Shown here: positions 16,927 through 25,470 of the stretch, piece by piece
Layout of the letters: each line of letters opens with the position of its first letter
Numbering within the stretch: the first letter of the stretch is position 1
Assembly: GCF_020144925.1 (NCBI RefSeq)
Contig: NZ_NSLC01000013.1
Coordinates: 22,030 to 86,029 of the forward strand
Length of the DNA: 64,000 nt
From: Afifella sp. IM 167
Lineage (GTDB): Bacteria; Pseudomonadota; Alphaproteobacteria; Rhizobiales; Afifellaceae
Direction of reading: 5' to 3'
Made by a program: the position numbers and the translations under genes
The notes under the pieces: generated by a model
Told to the model about the DNA's origin: nothing
Seen by the model: the letters and a program-made list of their open reading frames with translations, nothing else
The model's database searches: none

Positions 16927-17364
16927 ATGACGCCAATACGTCTCGGACTGGCGGCCATCGCCTTCGGCGCCATATTTGCCGCCACCGCCACGCCAGCCGC
17001 CGCCGATCTGAGGCTCTGCAACAAGACGCCGAGCCGGGTCGGAGTCGCCATCGGCTACAAGGGCAAAAGCAGCTGGCAGACCGAAGGCTGGTGGAACATC
17101 GATCCGGGCGTGTGCGAGACGCTCCTCGCAGGAGCGCTCTCGGCGCGCTACTACTACATCTATGCGGTGGACTACGATCGCGGCGGGGAATGGGGCGGCC
17201 GCGCCTTCATGTGCACGCGCGACAAGGAATTCACCATTTCCGGTGTCGGCGACTGCGTCGCCCGCGGCTTTCAGCGCACGGGCTTCTTCGAGGTCGATAC
17301 CGGTGAACAGGCAAGTTGGACTGTGCAATTGACGGAACAATCAAGCGGAGGCGCCGGCCAATGA
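16927..17364 (+). CDS. DUF1036 secreted protein
   Basis: A 145-residue exported protein. Its signal peptide spans residues 1-27 (cleavage after ATPAAA), followed by DLRLCNKTPSRVGVAIGYKG, WQTEGWWNIDPGVCETL and YIYAVDYDRGGEWGG, the DUF1036 pattern. Cysteines near residues 31, 59, 91 and 104 could make two disulfides. The function is unknown. Its stop codon overlaps the pyruvate kinase start as ATGA at 17361-17364, which implies translational coupling. Confidence 0.85.
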   Translation: MTPIRLGLAAIAFGAIFAATATPAAADLRLCNKTPSRVGVAIGYKGKSSWQTEGWWNIDPGVCETLLAGALSARYYYIYAVDYDRGGEWGGRAFMCTRDKEFTISGVGDCVARGFQRTGFFEVDTGEQASWTVQLTEQSSGGAGQ

Positions 17365-18797
17365 GGCGCAAGCGCAAGGTCAAGATTCTCGCGACGCTCG
17401 GCCCGACCTCCAACACGGCCGAGGCCATCAGCGAGCTGTTTCTCGCCGGTGCGGACATTTTCCGCATCAACATGAGCCATGCCACCCACGACGAGATGCG
17501 CCGGCTGGTGAAGCTGATCCGCCAGGTCGAATCCGATCATCGCCGCCCGATCGGCATCCTGGTCGACCTGCAGGGGCCGAAGCTCCGGATCGGCGAATTC
17601 GCCAACGAATCGATCGAGATCGAGGCCGGCCAGAAGTTCATCCTCGACAGCGATCCGGCGCCGGGCGACGAGCATCGCGTCCAGCTCCCCCACCGCGACG
17701 TCATGGAGTCGCTGCTTCCCGGCCACATGATCCTCCTCGACGACGGCCGCGTGCGCCTCAAGGTGCTGACGCATGAGGGCGACCATGTCGTCACCGAGGT
17801 CATTTCCGGCAAGAAGCTCTCCAACCGCAAGGGCGTCAGCCTGCCGAACACGACGCTGCATACGAGCGCGCTGACGCCGAAGGACCGGCGTGACCTGGAG
17901 GCCGCGCTCGGCGAGACGATCGACTGGGTGGCGATGTCCTTCATCCAGCGCCCGGACGATATCGCCGAGGTCCGCAAGCTCGCCCGCGGCCGTGCCGGCG
18001 TGCTCGCCAAGATCGAAAAGCCCCAGGCCGTGGAGCAGCTCGACGAGATCATCGAGCTCGCCGACGCCATCATGGTGGCGCGCGGCGATCTCGGCGTGGA
18101 AATTCCGGTGGAGAAGGTCCCCGGCATCCAGAAGCGCATCACCCGCGCCGGCCGCGCCGCCGGCAAGCCGGTCGTCGTCGCCACCCAGATGCTGGAATCG
18201 ATGATCACCGCCGCCGCGCCGACCCGCGCGGAGGTCTCCGACGTCGCCACCGCCGTCTTCGAGGGCGCCGACGCCGTCATGCTCTCGGCCGAATCCGCCT
18301 CCGGCGAATATCCGGTCGAGGCGGTGAAGATGATGAACTCCATCGCCGAGGCGGTGGAGCGCGAGCAGTACTACCCGAACATCATCAACGCCCAGCGCCC
18401 CGAGCCGCTGGCCACTGGCGCCGACGCCATCACCGCCGCGGCGCGCCAGATCGCCGAGACGCTGTCGCTCGGCGCCATCGTCTGCTTCACCTCCTCCGGC
18501 TCGACCGGGCTGCGCGCCTCGCGCGAGCGGCCCTTCGTGCCGATCGTGGCGCTGTCGCCGGTGCGCTCGACGGCAAGGCGGCTCTCCCTGGTCTGGGGCC
18601 TGCACTGCGTCGTCAGCGAGGATGTGATGAACATCGACGAGATGGTCGACCGCGCCTGCCGCATCGCCCACGAGGAGGGCTTCGCCGTCCCCGGCGAGCG
18701 CATCATCATCACGGCGGGCGTGCCCTTCGGCACGCCGGGCTCCACCAACCTGTTGCGGCTTGCCTTCGTCAGCCCGGACGGCATGACGGGCGTCTGA
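17361..18797 (+). CDS. pyk: Pyruvate kinase
   Basis: A 478-residue enzyme converting phosphoenolpyruvate and ADP to pyruvate and ATP, the last step of glycolysis. Family motifs are clear: ILATLGPTSNTAEAI, FRINMSHA, the K/E metal site segment GVLAKIEKPQAVEQLDEI, MVARGDLGVEIP, and the allosteric C-domain beginning TGADAITAAARQIA. The start is ATG 17361, overlapping the DUF1036 stop. Length and motifs are normal, with no sign of decay. It converges with the TPR gene across a 28-base gap. Confidence 0.95.
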   Translation: MRRKRKVKILATLGPTSNTAEAISELFLAGADIFRINMSHATHDEMRRLVKLIRQVESDHRRPIGILVDLQGPKLRIGEFANESIEIEAGQKFILDSDPAPGDEHRVQLPHRDVMESLLPGHMILLDDGRVRLKVLTHEGDHVVTEVISGKKLSNRKGVSLPNTTLHTSALTPKDRRDLEAALGETIDWVAMSFIQRPDDIAEVRKLARGRAGVLAKIEKPQAVEQLDEIIELADAIMVARGDLGVEIPVEKVPGIQKRITRAGRAAGKPVVVATQMLESMITAAAPTRAEVSDVATAVFEGADAVMLSAESASGEYPVEAVKMMNSIAEAVEREQYYPNIINAQRPEPLATGADAITAAARQIAETLSLGAIVCFTSSGSTGLRASRERPFVPIVALSPVRSTARRLSLVWGLHCVVSEDVMNIDEMVDRACRIAHEEGFAVPGERIIITAGVPFGTPGSTNLLRLAFVSPDGMTGV

Positions 18798-18825
18798 GCG
18801 CCATTGCAGCGAAAGGCCGGCGGCG

Positions 18826-19413
18826 TCAGATAGACTTGCCGGCCTCTTCCTTCTGCAGCTCCTCCAGGAATTCGCGCGCCTTCTCCAGATGCGGATAGAC
18901 GTCTAGGGCCGCCTTGAAGGCGGAGATGGCGTTCTCGTTCTCCTCCATCTCCTTGAGGATCAGCCCGAGGCCGACCAGCGCGCCGAAATGGCGTGGCTCG
19001 ATCCGCAGCACCCTCTCGATGTCGGCGATCGACTTGCCGTATTCCTTCTGGGCGAAATGCACCGTGGCGCGCTTGTTCCAGCCCTCGACATAACCGGGCT
19101 CAAGCGTCACGACCCGGTCGAGGACGTCGAGCGCGGCGCCGTATTCCTCGTCGTTGATGGCCGAGACGGCCCAGGACATGAACAGGTCGACCGTGTCGCT
19201 GCCGGATTGTCCGAGGCGGCGCAGGATCTCCGCTTCCGCCGGCTTGGCCGCCGCCTCGCTCGGCGCGACCTTCAGCATCTCGAAGAGCTGATCGGTGGAA
19301 AGCTCGTGAATGGAGGTGGGGTGGGTGCGCGCCATGTCGTCCGCGGCACCGGCCGGAACGGCAGCGGCGGCGAGGAGAGCGGCGAGCAGAAGCGGACGCA
19401 GGAATCCCGTCAT
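18826..19413 (-). CDS. Exported tetratricopeptide-repeat protein
   Basis: A 195-residue protein with a signal peptide (residues 1-23, VPAGA-AD) and about three TPR units between residues 75 and 185, including EEYGAALDVLDRVVTLEPGY and EYGKSIADIERVLRIEPRHF. Such proteins scaffold periplasmic complexes, and the partner is unknown. It lies just upstream of, and convergent with, the pyruvate kinase gene. The start ATG at 19413 fits the signal peptide. Confidence 0.8.
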   Translation of the reverse strand: MTGFLRPLLLAALLAAAAVPAGAADDMARTHPTSIHELSTDQLFEMLKVAPSEAAAKPAEAEILRRLGQSGSDTVDLFMSWAVSAINDEEYGAALDVLDRVVTLEPGYVEGWNKRATVHFAQKEYGKSIADIERVLRIEPRHFGALVGLGLILKEMEENENAISAFKAALDVYPHLEKAREFLEELQKEEAGKSI

Positions 19414-19476
19414 GCCGGAAAGCTAGGGCGTTCCGGCATCGCCGTCAAAGGACGGATGAAGCGCGTGAAGGAAGCC

Positions 19477-19602
19477 TCAGCCCTGGCGGACTTTGAACTT
19501 CTTCTGCGTCTTGTTGATGATGTAGACGCGGCCCTTGCGGCGAACCATGCGGTTGTCGCGGTGGCGGTCTCTCAGCGTCTTCAGAGAATTGCGAATCTTC
19601 AT
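19477..19602 (-). CDS. rpmJ: 50S ribosomal protein L36, YkgO/type-B form
   Basis: A 41-residue basic protein, [20 protein letters not shown] at its start and KKFKVRQG at its end. This is the alphaproteobacterial L36 form that lacks the four zinc-binding residues of classical L36. It is a structural component of the large ribosomal subunit. The gene is solitary, minus strand, with ATG at 19602. Confidence 0.92.
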   Translation of the reverse strand: MKIRNSLKTLRDRHRDNRMVRRKGRVYIINKTQKKFKVRQG

Positions 19603-19771
19603 CGGTCTATCTCGCGGCGCCGTCCGGCGCGCCCAATTGGTTCGGGCGTGAGATAGGCGTTGCCCCCGCGCTTTGTCAATGTCGGGGGCGCGAATCGGGC
19701 ACACTTGGCTGGCACGCTTCAACACTTCGGGCGCATCTGGCAGGCGCACAGGCAACCGGAAGGGAGAAGAT

Positions 19772-20209
19772 ATGTCCTCACCCGTTCTTTCCTGGCAGGT
19801 CTGGGCCCTGCTCGCCGCCGTCTTCGCCGCCCTGACGGCGATCTTCGCCAAGGTGGGGGTGGAAGACATGAGCTCCGACCTCGCCACCTTCATCCGCACC
19901 ATCGTCATCCTGGTGGCGCTGGGCGCAATTCTCGCCGGCCTCGGCGAATTTCGCGCCCTGCCGCACATCTCGGCGAAAAGCTACGTCTTCCTCGTCCTGT
20001 CGGGGCTCGCGACCGGCGCCTCGTGGCTCTGCTATTTCCGGGCGCTGAAACTGGGCAACGCCTCGCAGGTGGCGCCGATCGACAAGCTGTCGATCGTCCT
20101 CGTCGCCGTCTTCGGCACCTTCTTCCTCGGCGAGGAACTGTCGGGGCTCAACTGGCTCGGCATCGGCGCGATCGCCGTCGGCGCGCTTCTGGTCGCCTGG
20201 AGGTTCTAG
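19772..20209 (+). CDS. Half-size EamA transporter
   Basis: A 145-residue membrane protein with about five helices, equivalent to one EamA repeat: [40 protein letters not shown], and [20 protein letters not shown]. Single-repeat members work as dimers; the substrate is unknown. ATG at 19772 has AGGGAGAAG 6-8 bases upstream. Its stop codon overlaps the end of the convergent choV gene by four bases. Confidence 0.85.
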   Translation: MSSPVLSWQVWALLAAVFAALTAIFAKVGVEDMSSDLATFIRTIVILVALGAILAGLGEFRALPHISAKSYVFLVLSGLATGASWLCYFRALKLGNASQVAPIDKLSIVLVAVFGTFFLGEELSGLNWLGIGAIAVGALLVAWRF

Positions 20210-21453
20210 CCCGCTTCCGGCACGGGCGCGCTGCGCTCGCGCGTCAGGCCGCGGAACAGCTCCTCGTCGCCGATCACGCCGGAAAACCCGTCCCCGTTGC
20301 GCACCAGGAAGGGGCCGGGATGCCTGAGGCGCGCATCGATGAGGTCGCGCAGCTTGGTGCCGCTCTCCACCACGATGCAGGCCGGCGCGCCGGCGCCATT
20401 GGCCGTCCCGCCATCCGCGCCAGCCGCCCCGCCATCCGCCCCGTTGGCCGTGCCGGTTTCCAGCGCCTCCAGCGGCGCCGTCGCCACCGCCTCGCCGTCC
20501 CGCAGAACCTTCCCGTCCGGCGTCAGCACAAGGCCGTCCTTGAGCTCGATCGCCTCGCCGCCGCCCGCCGGGCGCATGACTTCCTTGGCGCGCAGCACGT
20601 TGAGCGGGTTCATGTGAGAGACGAAGGCGCGTACATAGTCGCTCGCCGGATTGAGCACGATCTCCTGCGGCGTGCCGACCTGGACGATGATGCCGCCCTC
20701 CATGATGGCGATGCGGTTGCCGATCTTCAGCGCCTCGTCGAGATCGTGGGAGACGAAGATGATGGTGCGCTTGAGGCGGGTCTGCAGATCGAGGAGCTCG
20801 TCCTGCAGCCGGTCGCGGATCAGGGGGTCGAGCGCGGAGAACGGCTCGTCCATCAAAAGGATCGGCGCGTCGTTGGCGAGCGCGCGGGCAAGGCCGACGC
20901 GCTGCTGCATGCCGCCCGACAATTCGTCGACGCGCTTGTCGCCCCAGCCGCCGAGGCCGACGAGGTCGAGCTGCCGCTCCACATCCTTGCGCCGCCGCCG
21001 TCTTCCCACATGCGAGAGCTCCAGGCCGAGGGCGACATTCTCGCGCACGGTGCGCCAGGGCAGGAGCGCGAATTGCTGGAAGACCATCGAGACGCGGTTG
21101 CGCCGGATCTTCCTGAGCCGCCGCCCGCTGCAGGAATGGACGGCGATGTCCTTGTCGCCGTCGAAGACGTGGATCTCCCCGCGGGTGATCCGGTTGAGGC
21201 CGTTGACGGCGCGCAGCAGCGTCGACTTGCCGGAGCCCGAAAGCCCCATCAGCACCACCACCTCGCCGTCATAGACCTCCAGATCGGCATGCTTGACGCC
21301 GACGATCTGGCCGGTCTGCTCCTGGATCTCGGCCCGGCTGAGGCCGGCATCGATGAGCGGCAGCGCCGTCTTCGGCTCGTCGCCGAAGACGATGTCGACA
21401 TTGTCGAAGCGCACCACCGGACGCTTGGTCTCCTCGCTCGCCGGGGCGCTCAT
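20206..21453 (-). CDS. choV: Choline/betaine-type ABC transporter ATP-binding protein
   Basis: A 415-residue ATPase of the ProV/ChoV subgroup. An N-terminal segment (FGDEPKTALPLIDAGLSRAE) precedes Walker A (GLSGSGKST), signature LSGGMQQRVGLARALA and Walker B ILLMDEPFSALD. The C-terminal region has a degenerate regulatory domain interrupted by a low-complexity GADGGAAGADGGTANGAGAP stretch. It energises uptake of choline or a related betaine. Its ATG overlaps the choW stop (ATGA at 21450-21453), so the two are coupled. Confidence 0.85.
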   Translation of the reverse strand: MSAPASEETKRPVVRFDNVDIVFGDEPKTALPLIDAGLSRAEIQEQTGQIVGVKHADLEVYDGEVVVLMGLSGSGKSTLLRAVNGLNRITRGEIHVFDGDKDIAVHSCSGRRLRKIRRNRVSMVFQQFALLPWRTVRENVALGLELSHVGRRRRRKDVERQLDLVGLGGWGDKRVDELSGGMQQRVGLARALANDAPILLMDEPFSALDPLIRDRLQDELLDLQTRLKRTIIFVSHDLDEALKIGNRIAIMEGGIIVQVGTPQEIVLNPASDYVRAFVSHMNPLNVLRAKEVMRPAGGGEAIELKDGLVLTPDGKVLRDGEAVATAPLEALETGTANGADGGAAGADGGTANGAGAPACIVVESGTKLRDLIDARLRHPGPFLVRNGDGFSGVIGDEELFRGLTRERSAPVPEAG

Positions 21454-22289
21454 TTGCGATCCTCCGTGCCGCGGCACAGCCGGTCGAGGATGATGGCGAC
21501 GAGGACGATGGCGACCCCCACCTCGAAGCCGCGCGCAATGTTGACCTGGTTGAGGGCCCTGAGCGTCGGCACGCCGAGCCCGTCGGCCCCGACGAGAGCG
21601 GCGATGACGACCATGGAGAGCGACAGCATGATGGTCTGCGTCAGCCCCGCCATGATCTGCGGCAGCGCATAGGGCAGCTCCACCTTCCAAAGTCGCTGCC
21701 AGGGCGTGGCGCCGAAGGCGTCGGCCGCCTCGATCAGCGGCCGGGGCGTCGAGGAGATGCCGAGCTGCGTCAGCCGGATCGGCGCGGGAATGGCGAAGAC
21801 CACCGTGGCGATCAGGCCCGGCACCATGCCGAGGCCGAAGAGGATCAGCGCCGGGATCAGGTAGACGAAGGTCGGGATCGTCTGCATCAGGTCGAGGATC
21901 GGCCGCAGCGCCTGCATCAGCCAGGGCCGGCGCGCCGCCAGGATGCCGATCGGCACGCCGATCGCCATGCAGATGATCGCCGAGGAAAGGACGAGCGCCA
22001 GCGTCTCCGTCGTCTCCTCCCAGTAGCCCTGATTGATGATGAGGATCAGCCCGGCGGCGGTGAAGAGCGTGAAGCCGAGGCTGCGCTTGAGCAGGAAGGC
22101 GAAGGCGGAGGTGAGCCCGACGACGAGGAGCGGATGCGGCGCCTGCAGCAGGTAGAGCAGCGCGTCGATCATCTGCGAAAGGCCGTAGGAGATGGCGTCG
22201 AAGAAGCCGGAGGCGTTGGCCGTCAGCCAGTCGACCACGTCGCGGGCGAGCGGGCCGATCGGCAGTTTATGCTCTGTGAGCCATTCCAT
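21450..22289 (-). CDS. choW: Choline/betaine-type ABC transporter permease
   Basis: A 279-residue permease with six or more helices and the BPD_transp_1 signature ending EAADAFGATPWQRLWKVELP. The N-terminus (MEWLTEHKLPIGPLARDVVD) matches ChoW/ProW proteins. It pairs with the downstream ATPase gene. No periplasmic binding-protein gene adjoins it: upstream is an unrelated plus-strand gene. The ATG at 22289 agrees with homologous starts; longer frames upstream are low-complexity. Confidence 0.85.
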   Translation of the reverse strand: MEWLTEHKLPIGPLARDVVDWLTANASGFFDAISYGLSQMIDALLYLLQAPHPLLVVGLTSAFAFLLKRSLGFTLFTAAGLILIINQGYWEETTETLALVLSSAIICMAIGVPIGILAARRPWLMQALRPILDLMQTIPTFVYLIPALILFGLGMVPGLIATVVFAIPAPIRLTQLGISSTPRPLIEAADAFGATPWQRLWKVELPYALPQIMAGLTQTIMLSLSMVVIAALVGADGLGVPTLRALNQVNIARGFEVGVAIVLVAIILDRLCRGTEDRK

Positions 22290-22516
22290 GCGGCGGTGTC
22301 GCCCCCCTTGCCTGCCGCCGATCCGTTCTTTCGTGCGCCCGGCGGGAAGCGCAGAAGAAACCATGCCCCGCGCCGACTTCCAAGCCTCTTGGCCGGCGGC
22401 GCGCCCGGCGCCCCCCGTCGAGGCGCGGCCCCGGTCCCGCGGCGCCGGCTCCGGCAGGCTCGACGCCGCGCTTTTCCTCTGCGAACCTTGGCCGCAGCAT
22501 CGCCCCGGAGAAGCCC

Positions 22517-23215
22517 ATGCGCCCGCCCCGATCGTTCCCCCTCGCGCTTGGCGCGCTCGCCATCGCGCTGCTAGCCGCCCTGCCCGCAAGGGCGGGCGAG
22601 GCGCCATTCGCCTTCGGCCTCTCCAGCCCGGCGCCGCAGGAATGTGTCGGCCCAGGCGAGCGAAGCGCGCTGGAGCTGGGAAAGGGCTTCTCCTCCAGCC
22701 AGGCGACGCCGGAGAAAGGCGCCCTGCGCGATTTCTTCAGGAAGGCCGCGGAAGAGCCGCCGCTCGGCGACGACGCCGCGCTTCTCACCGGCTGGATCGG
22801 TGAGGCGGGCGAGCTCGAAACGGTTCTCGCCGAACCCGCCCGTGCCGACCTCGTCGCGCGCGACGGGCTTTCGGGCAACATCGCCCTGCTGCGGCCGACG
22901 CATACGCCGGCCACCTGCGGCTCCGGGGGCTGCTTCACGCCGACCTTCGTCGCCCTCGGCTGCGAGACCGGTTCCGCCATCGCCTGCCTGTCGGATCAGC
23001 TGCCATGGGGCACGCTCGCCCTGCGCGCCGACCTCGTCCGCTTCCTCGCCTATAGCGGCCGGGACTACATGGAGACGAGCCACTGCCGCTGCGAAGGCGC
23101 CGGCAACTGCTTCAAGTCGGTCCAGGTGTTCCGCATCGACAGGGAAATGAGCGAGTTCGCCCTGGAAGCGGAAGCGACCTGGCGGCTGGATGCGGTGCTG
23201 ATGGAGAAGGATTGA
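22517..23215 (+). CDS. Secreted cysteine-containing protein of unknown function
   Basis: A 232-residue protein with a classical signal peptide (residues 1-26, ALPARA-GE). The mature chain has seven or more cysteines, several clustered (TCGSGGCF, ALGCETGSAIAC, SHCRCEGAGNC), suggesting disulfide bonds in the periplasm. No domain is recognised. It is divergent from choVW across 227 bases and is followed by tRNA-Leu on the opposite strand. It is not a choline-binding protein: it is too short and lacks the periplasmic-binding fold pattern. Confidence 0.7.
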   Translation: MRPPRSFPLALGALAIALLAALPARAGEAPFAFGLSSPAPQECVGPGERSALELGKGFSSSQATPEKGALRDFFRKAAEEPPLGDDAALLTGWIGEAGELETVLAEPARADLVARDGLSGNIALLRPTHTPATCGSGGCFTPTFVALGCETGSAIACLSDQLPWGTLALRADLVRFLAYSGRDYMETSHCRCEGAGNCFKSVQVFRIDREMSEFALEAEATWRLDAVLMEKD

Positions 23216-23225
23216 AACGCGGGGA

Positions 23226-23312
23226 TGGTGCGGGCGGTCGGAATCGAACCGACACTCTGTCACCAGAACCGGATTTTGAGTCCGGCGCGTCTACCAGTTC
23301 CGCCACGCCCGC
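23226..23312 (-). tRNA. tRNA-Leu (anticodon CAA)
   Basis: The minus strand folds as a class II tRNA: acceptor GCGGGCG pairs with CGCCCGC, anticodon stem CCGGA/TCCGG carries loop CTCAAAA with anticodon CAA, a long variable arm follows, and the T-loop is GGTTCGATTCC. The CCA end is encoded (23228-23226). Length is 87 bases including CCA. It reads UUG leucine codons. Confidence 0.96.
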
Positions 23313-23495
23313 AGCCTTGGCGCTGATTAGGCGCTCGGCCGCGATGGCGCAAGATCGTGTTTGACGCCTTTGCCACGGAACGGGCGGCGACAGGATCGCA
23401 GCCCGGCAACGCCCGGACGCACCGTCACCGCAGATAAGGCTTGAGCGGAAAGAGGGCGGAGGCGATAAGCCATCCCGCCCCTATCGGATGAAGCG

Positions 23496-24089
23496 ATGCT
23501 GCGCCGACTTTACGACTGGACGATGAGCCTTGCGGCGAGCCGCAACGCGACCGCCGCGCTGGCGGGCGTTGCCTTCGTGGAAAGCTCCGTCTTCCCGATC
23601 CCCCCGGACACGCTCCTCATTCCGATGGTGCTGGCGAACCGGCACAAGGCCTGGTTCTACGCCATCGTCTGCACGATCGCCTCGGTGATCGGCGGCCTTG
23701 CCGGCTACCTCATCGGCGCCTTCCTCTACGAGGCGCTCGCCCAGCCGATCCTCGCCTTCTACGGCTACGGCGATGAATTCCGCAATTTCGCGGCACGCTA
23801 CAACGAATGGGGCGCCTGGGCGGTGCTGATCGCCGGCGTCACGCCGTTTCCCTTCAAGGTGATCACCATCGCCTCGGGCGCCACGGGATTGTCGCTTCCC
23901 GTCTTCATCGTGGCGAGCATCGTGGCGCGCGGCATCCGCTTCTTTGCCGTCGCCGGTCTGCTCTACGCCTTCGGCCCGCCGATCCGCGCCTTCATCGAAA
24001 AGCGCCTCGGCCTCGTCTTCACCGTTTCCCTGGCGCTCCTCATCGGAGGCTTCGTCGTCGTGAAATACCTTCTTCCGGGAGCCCATTGA
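23496..24089 (+). CDS. DedA/YqaA-family membrane protein
   Basis: A 197-residue protein with about five hydrophobic segments and the family pattern FVESSVFPIPPDTLLIPMVL near the N-terminus and TPFPFKVITIASGATGLSLP in the middle. DedA relatives flip lipid carriers or phospholipids across the inner membrane. The YqaA branch has no defined substrate. Its TGA overlaps the dsbB ATG by one base, so the two genes are coupled. Confidence 0.85.
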   Translation: MLRRLYDWTMSLAASRNATAALAGVAFVESSVFPIPPDTLLIPMVLANRHKAWFYAIVCTIASVIGGLAGYLIGAFLYEALAQPILAFYGYGDEFRNFAARYNEWGAWAVLIAGVTPFPFKVITIASGATGLSLPVFIVASIVARGIRFFAVAGLLYAFGPPIRAFIEKRLGLVFTVSLALLIGGFVVVKYLLPGAH

Positions 24090-24598
24090 TGGCCGCCCTC
24101 ATCCGCTCGCCCCGCGCCCTCGCCCTGATCCTGCTGGTGGCATCCGCCGCCACCATCCTCACCTTCCTCGGCTATGAGCATATCGGCGGCTACGAGCCCT
24201 GTGCGCTCTGCCTGCGCGAGCGCATCCCCTACTACATCGCCCTGCCGCTCGCGGCGGTCACGCTCGCCGCTGCCTTCGTCAAGGCGCCGCCGCCGCTGCT
24301 GGCGCTCCTCTTCGGTCTCCTGACGCTGCTGATGCTCGTCAGCGCCTGGCTCGGCATCTATCATGCCGGCGTCGAATGGCACTTCTGGGAAGGGCCGGCC
24401 ACCTGCGGCGCGACCAGCGGCCCGTCAAGCGCCGGCTCGATGCTGAACTCGCTGCAGGCCGGCCATGTCGGCCCGAGCTGCGACGAGGCCGTCTGGCGCT
24501 TCCTCGGCCTTTCCTTCGCCGGCTGGAACGTCCTTGCCTCCGCTTTCCTCTTCGTCGTCGCCTTCCTCGGCATCAAGGCGAGCGCCAGGAAGGCCTGA
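24089..24598 (+). CDS. dsbB: Disulfide bond formation protein B
   Basis: A 169-residue inner-membrane protein with four helices and the two redox-active pairs: Cys38-Cys41 in EPCALC, and Cys106/Cys131 in the second periplasmic loop (PATC, GPSC). DsbB reoxidises DsbA and passes electrons to quinone. Length and cysteine layout are normal for the alphaproteobacterial form. It is translationally coupled to the upstream DedA/YqaA gene. No dsbA is nearby. Confidence 0.92.
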   Translation: MAALIRSPRALALILLVASAATILTFLGYEHIGGYEPCALCLRERIPYYIALPLAAVTLAAAFVKAPPPLLALLFGLLTLLMLVSAWLGIYHAGVEWHFWEGPATCGATSGPSSAGSMLNSLQAGHVGPSCDEAVWRFLGLSFAGWNVLASAFLFVVAFLGIKASARKA

Positions 24599-24623
24599 GC
24601 CGTCTTCGCAGCCTGAGGCCTTC

Positions 24624-24752
24624 TCAAAGAAGGCGCGCCAGGCTGACGGAAGCGAGCGGCAGCGCCGCCAAAGCGAGGTTGATGGCACGGTTGGCGAGCG
24701 GCTGGCGGAACAGGAAAGAGGCAGAGCTCGCATGAGCCGGGGCGCGACGGCT
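24624..24752 (-). pseudogene. Possible C-terminal remnant of a LysE-type exporter
   Basis: A frame with no start codon, ending at TGA 24626-24624, reads SSASFLFRQPLANRAINLAL, then AALPLASVSLARLL. The pattern 'FLxxPxxxRAINxxxALLLxAS' resembles the last helix of LysE/RhtB amino-acid exporters. It begins immediately after the HNH gene's stop, in a different frame, and nothing of the preceding 170 residues remains. Similarity is by eye and short, so this is tentative. Confidence 0.35.
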
Positions 24753-24759
24753 GGGCGGA

Positions 24760-25317
24760 TCAGGGCTCCAGCTCGGCGTCCCAGTAGAGATAGTCCATCC
24801 AGCTTTCGTGGAGATAGTTCGGCGGGAAGAGCCGGCCGTTGCTGTGCAGGTCGTGCGTCGTCGGCTCGAAGGGCATGTGCCGCGGCCAGATCTTGATCTC
24901 CTCGCAGCTCTTGTTGCTCTTCTTCAGATTGCAGGGCGCGCAGGCCGTGATGACGTTCGTCCAGGTCGTCTGCCCGCCCCTTGAGCGCGGCACGAGGTGA
25001 TCGAAGGTGAGGTCGTCTTCCGAGCCGCAATAGGCGCATTCGAAGCGGTCGCGCAGGAAGACGTTGAAGCGCGTGAAGGCAGGGTTTCTGGAGGGCTTGA
25101 TGTAGGTCTTCAGGGATACGACGGAGGGCAGCTTCATCGAGAAGCTCGGACTTCGTACCTGAAAGTCGTATTCGGAGACGATGTTCACCCTGTCGAGAAA
25201 CACGGCCTTGATGGCGTCCTGCCAGGACCAGAGCGACAAGGGATAATAGCTGAGCGGCCGGTAATCGGCGTTCAGGACGAGCGCAGGATGCGCGTTAGGC
25301 GAGACGTGTATCGTCAT
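24760..25317 (-). CDS. HNH endonuclease
   Basis: A 185-residue protein with the HNH zinc-finger nuclease: CAYCG and CAPCN supply metal ligands around LTFDHLVPRSRGG, whose histidine is catalytic. The N-terminus ALVLNADYRPLSYYPLSLWS and the C-terminus LHESWMDYLYWDAELEP are typical of a conserved chromosomal family found across Alphaproteobacteria, not a phage or restriction enzyme. Its biological role is not established. It stands alone, minus strand, ATG at 25317. Confidence 0.88.
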   Translation of the reverse strand: MTIHVSPNAHPALVLNADYRPLSYYPLSLWSWQDAIKAVFLDRVNIVSEYDFQVRSPSFSMKLPSVVSLKTYIKPSRNPAFTRFNVFLRDRFECAYCGSEDDLTFDHLVPRSRGGQTTWTNVITACAPCNLKKSNKSCEEIKIWPRHMPFEPTTHDLHSNGRLFPPNYLHESWMDYLYWDAELEP

Positions 25318-25470
25318 TGCGCCGTGCTTCGACCACCGGAATCAAGCCTCGCCCCGTCATCGCTGCATATAGTCTATACGCTCCATGACAACCTTGTGAA
25401 GCGCCATGCACAGTCATGTTGCAACGCGGCGGCGACGACATTTTTCGGCCGCCGGCACGCCCGGAGCGCC

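Noticed and set aside
22517..23215. Choline-binding protein ChoX for the neighbouring transporter
   Set aside because: The length, opposite strand and cysteine-rich sequence do not fit a periplasmic substrate-binding fold.
23112..23306. Minus-strand frame starting MAELVDAPDSKSGSG
   Set aside because: This is the familiar false translation of a tRNA-Leu gene, which the cloverleaf at 23226-23312 explains completely.
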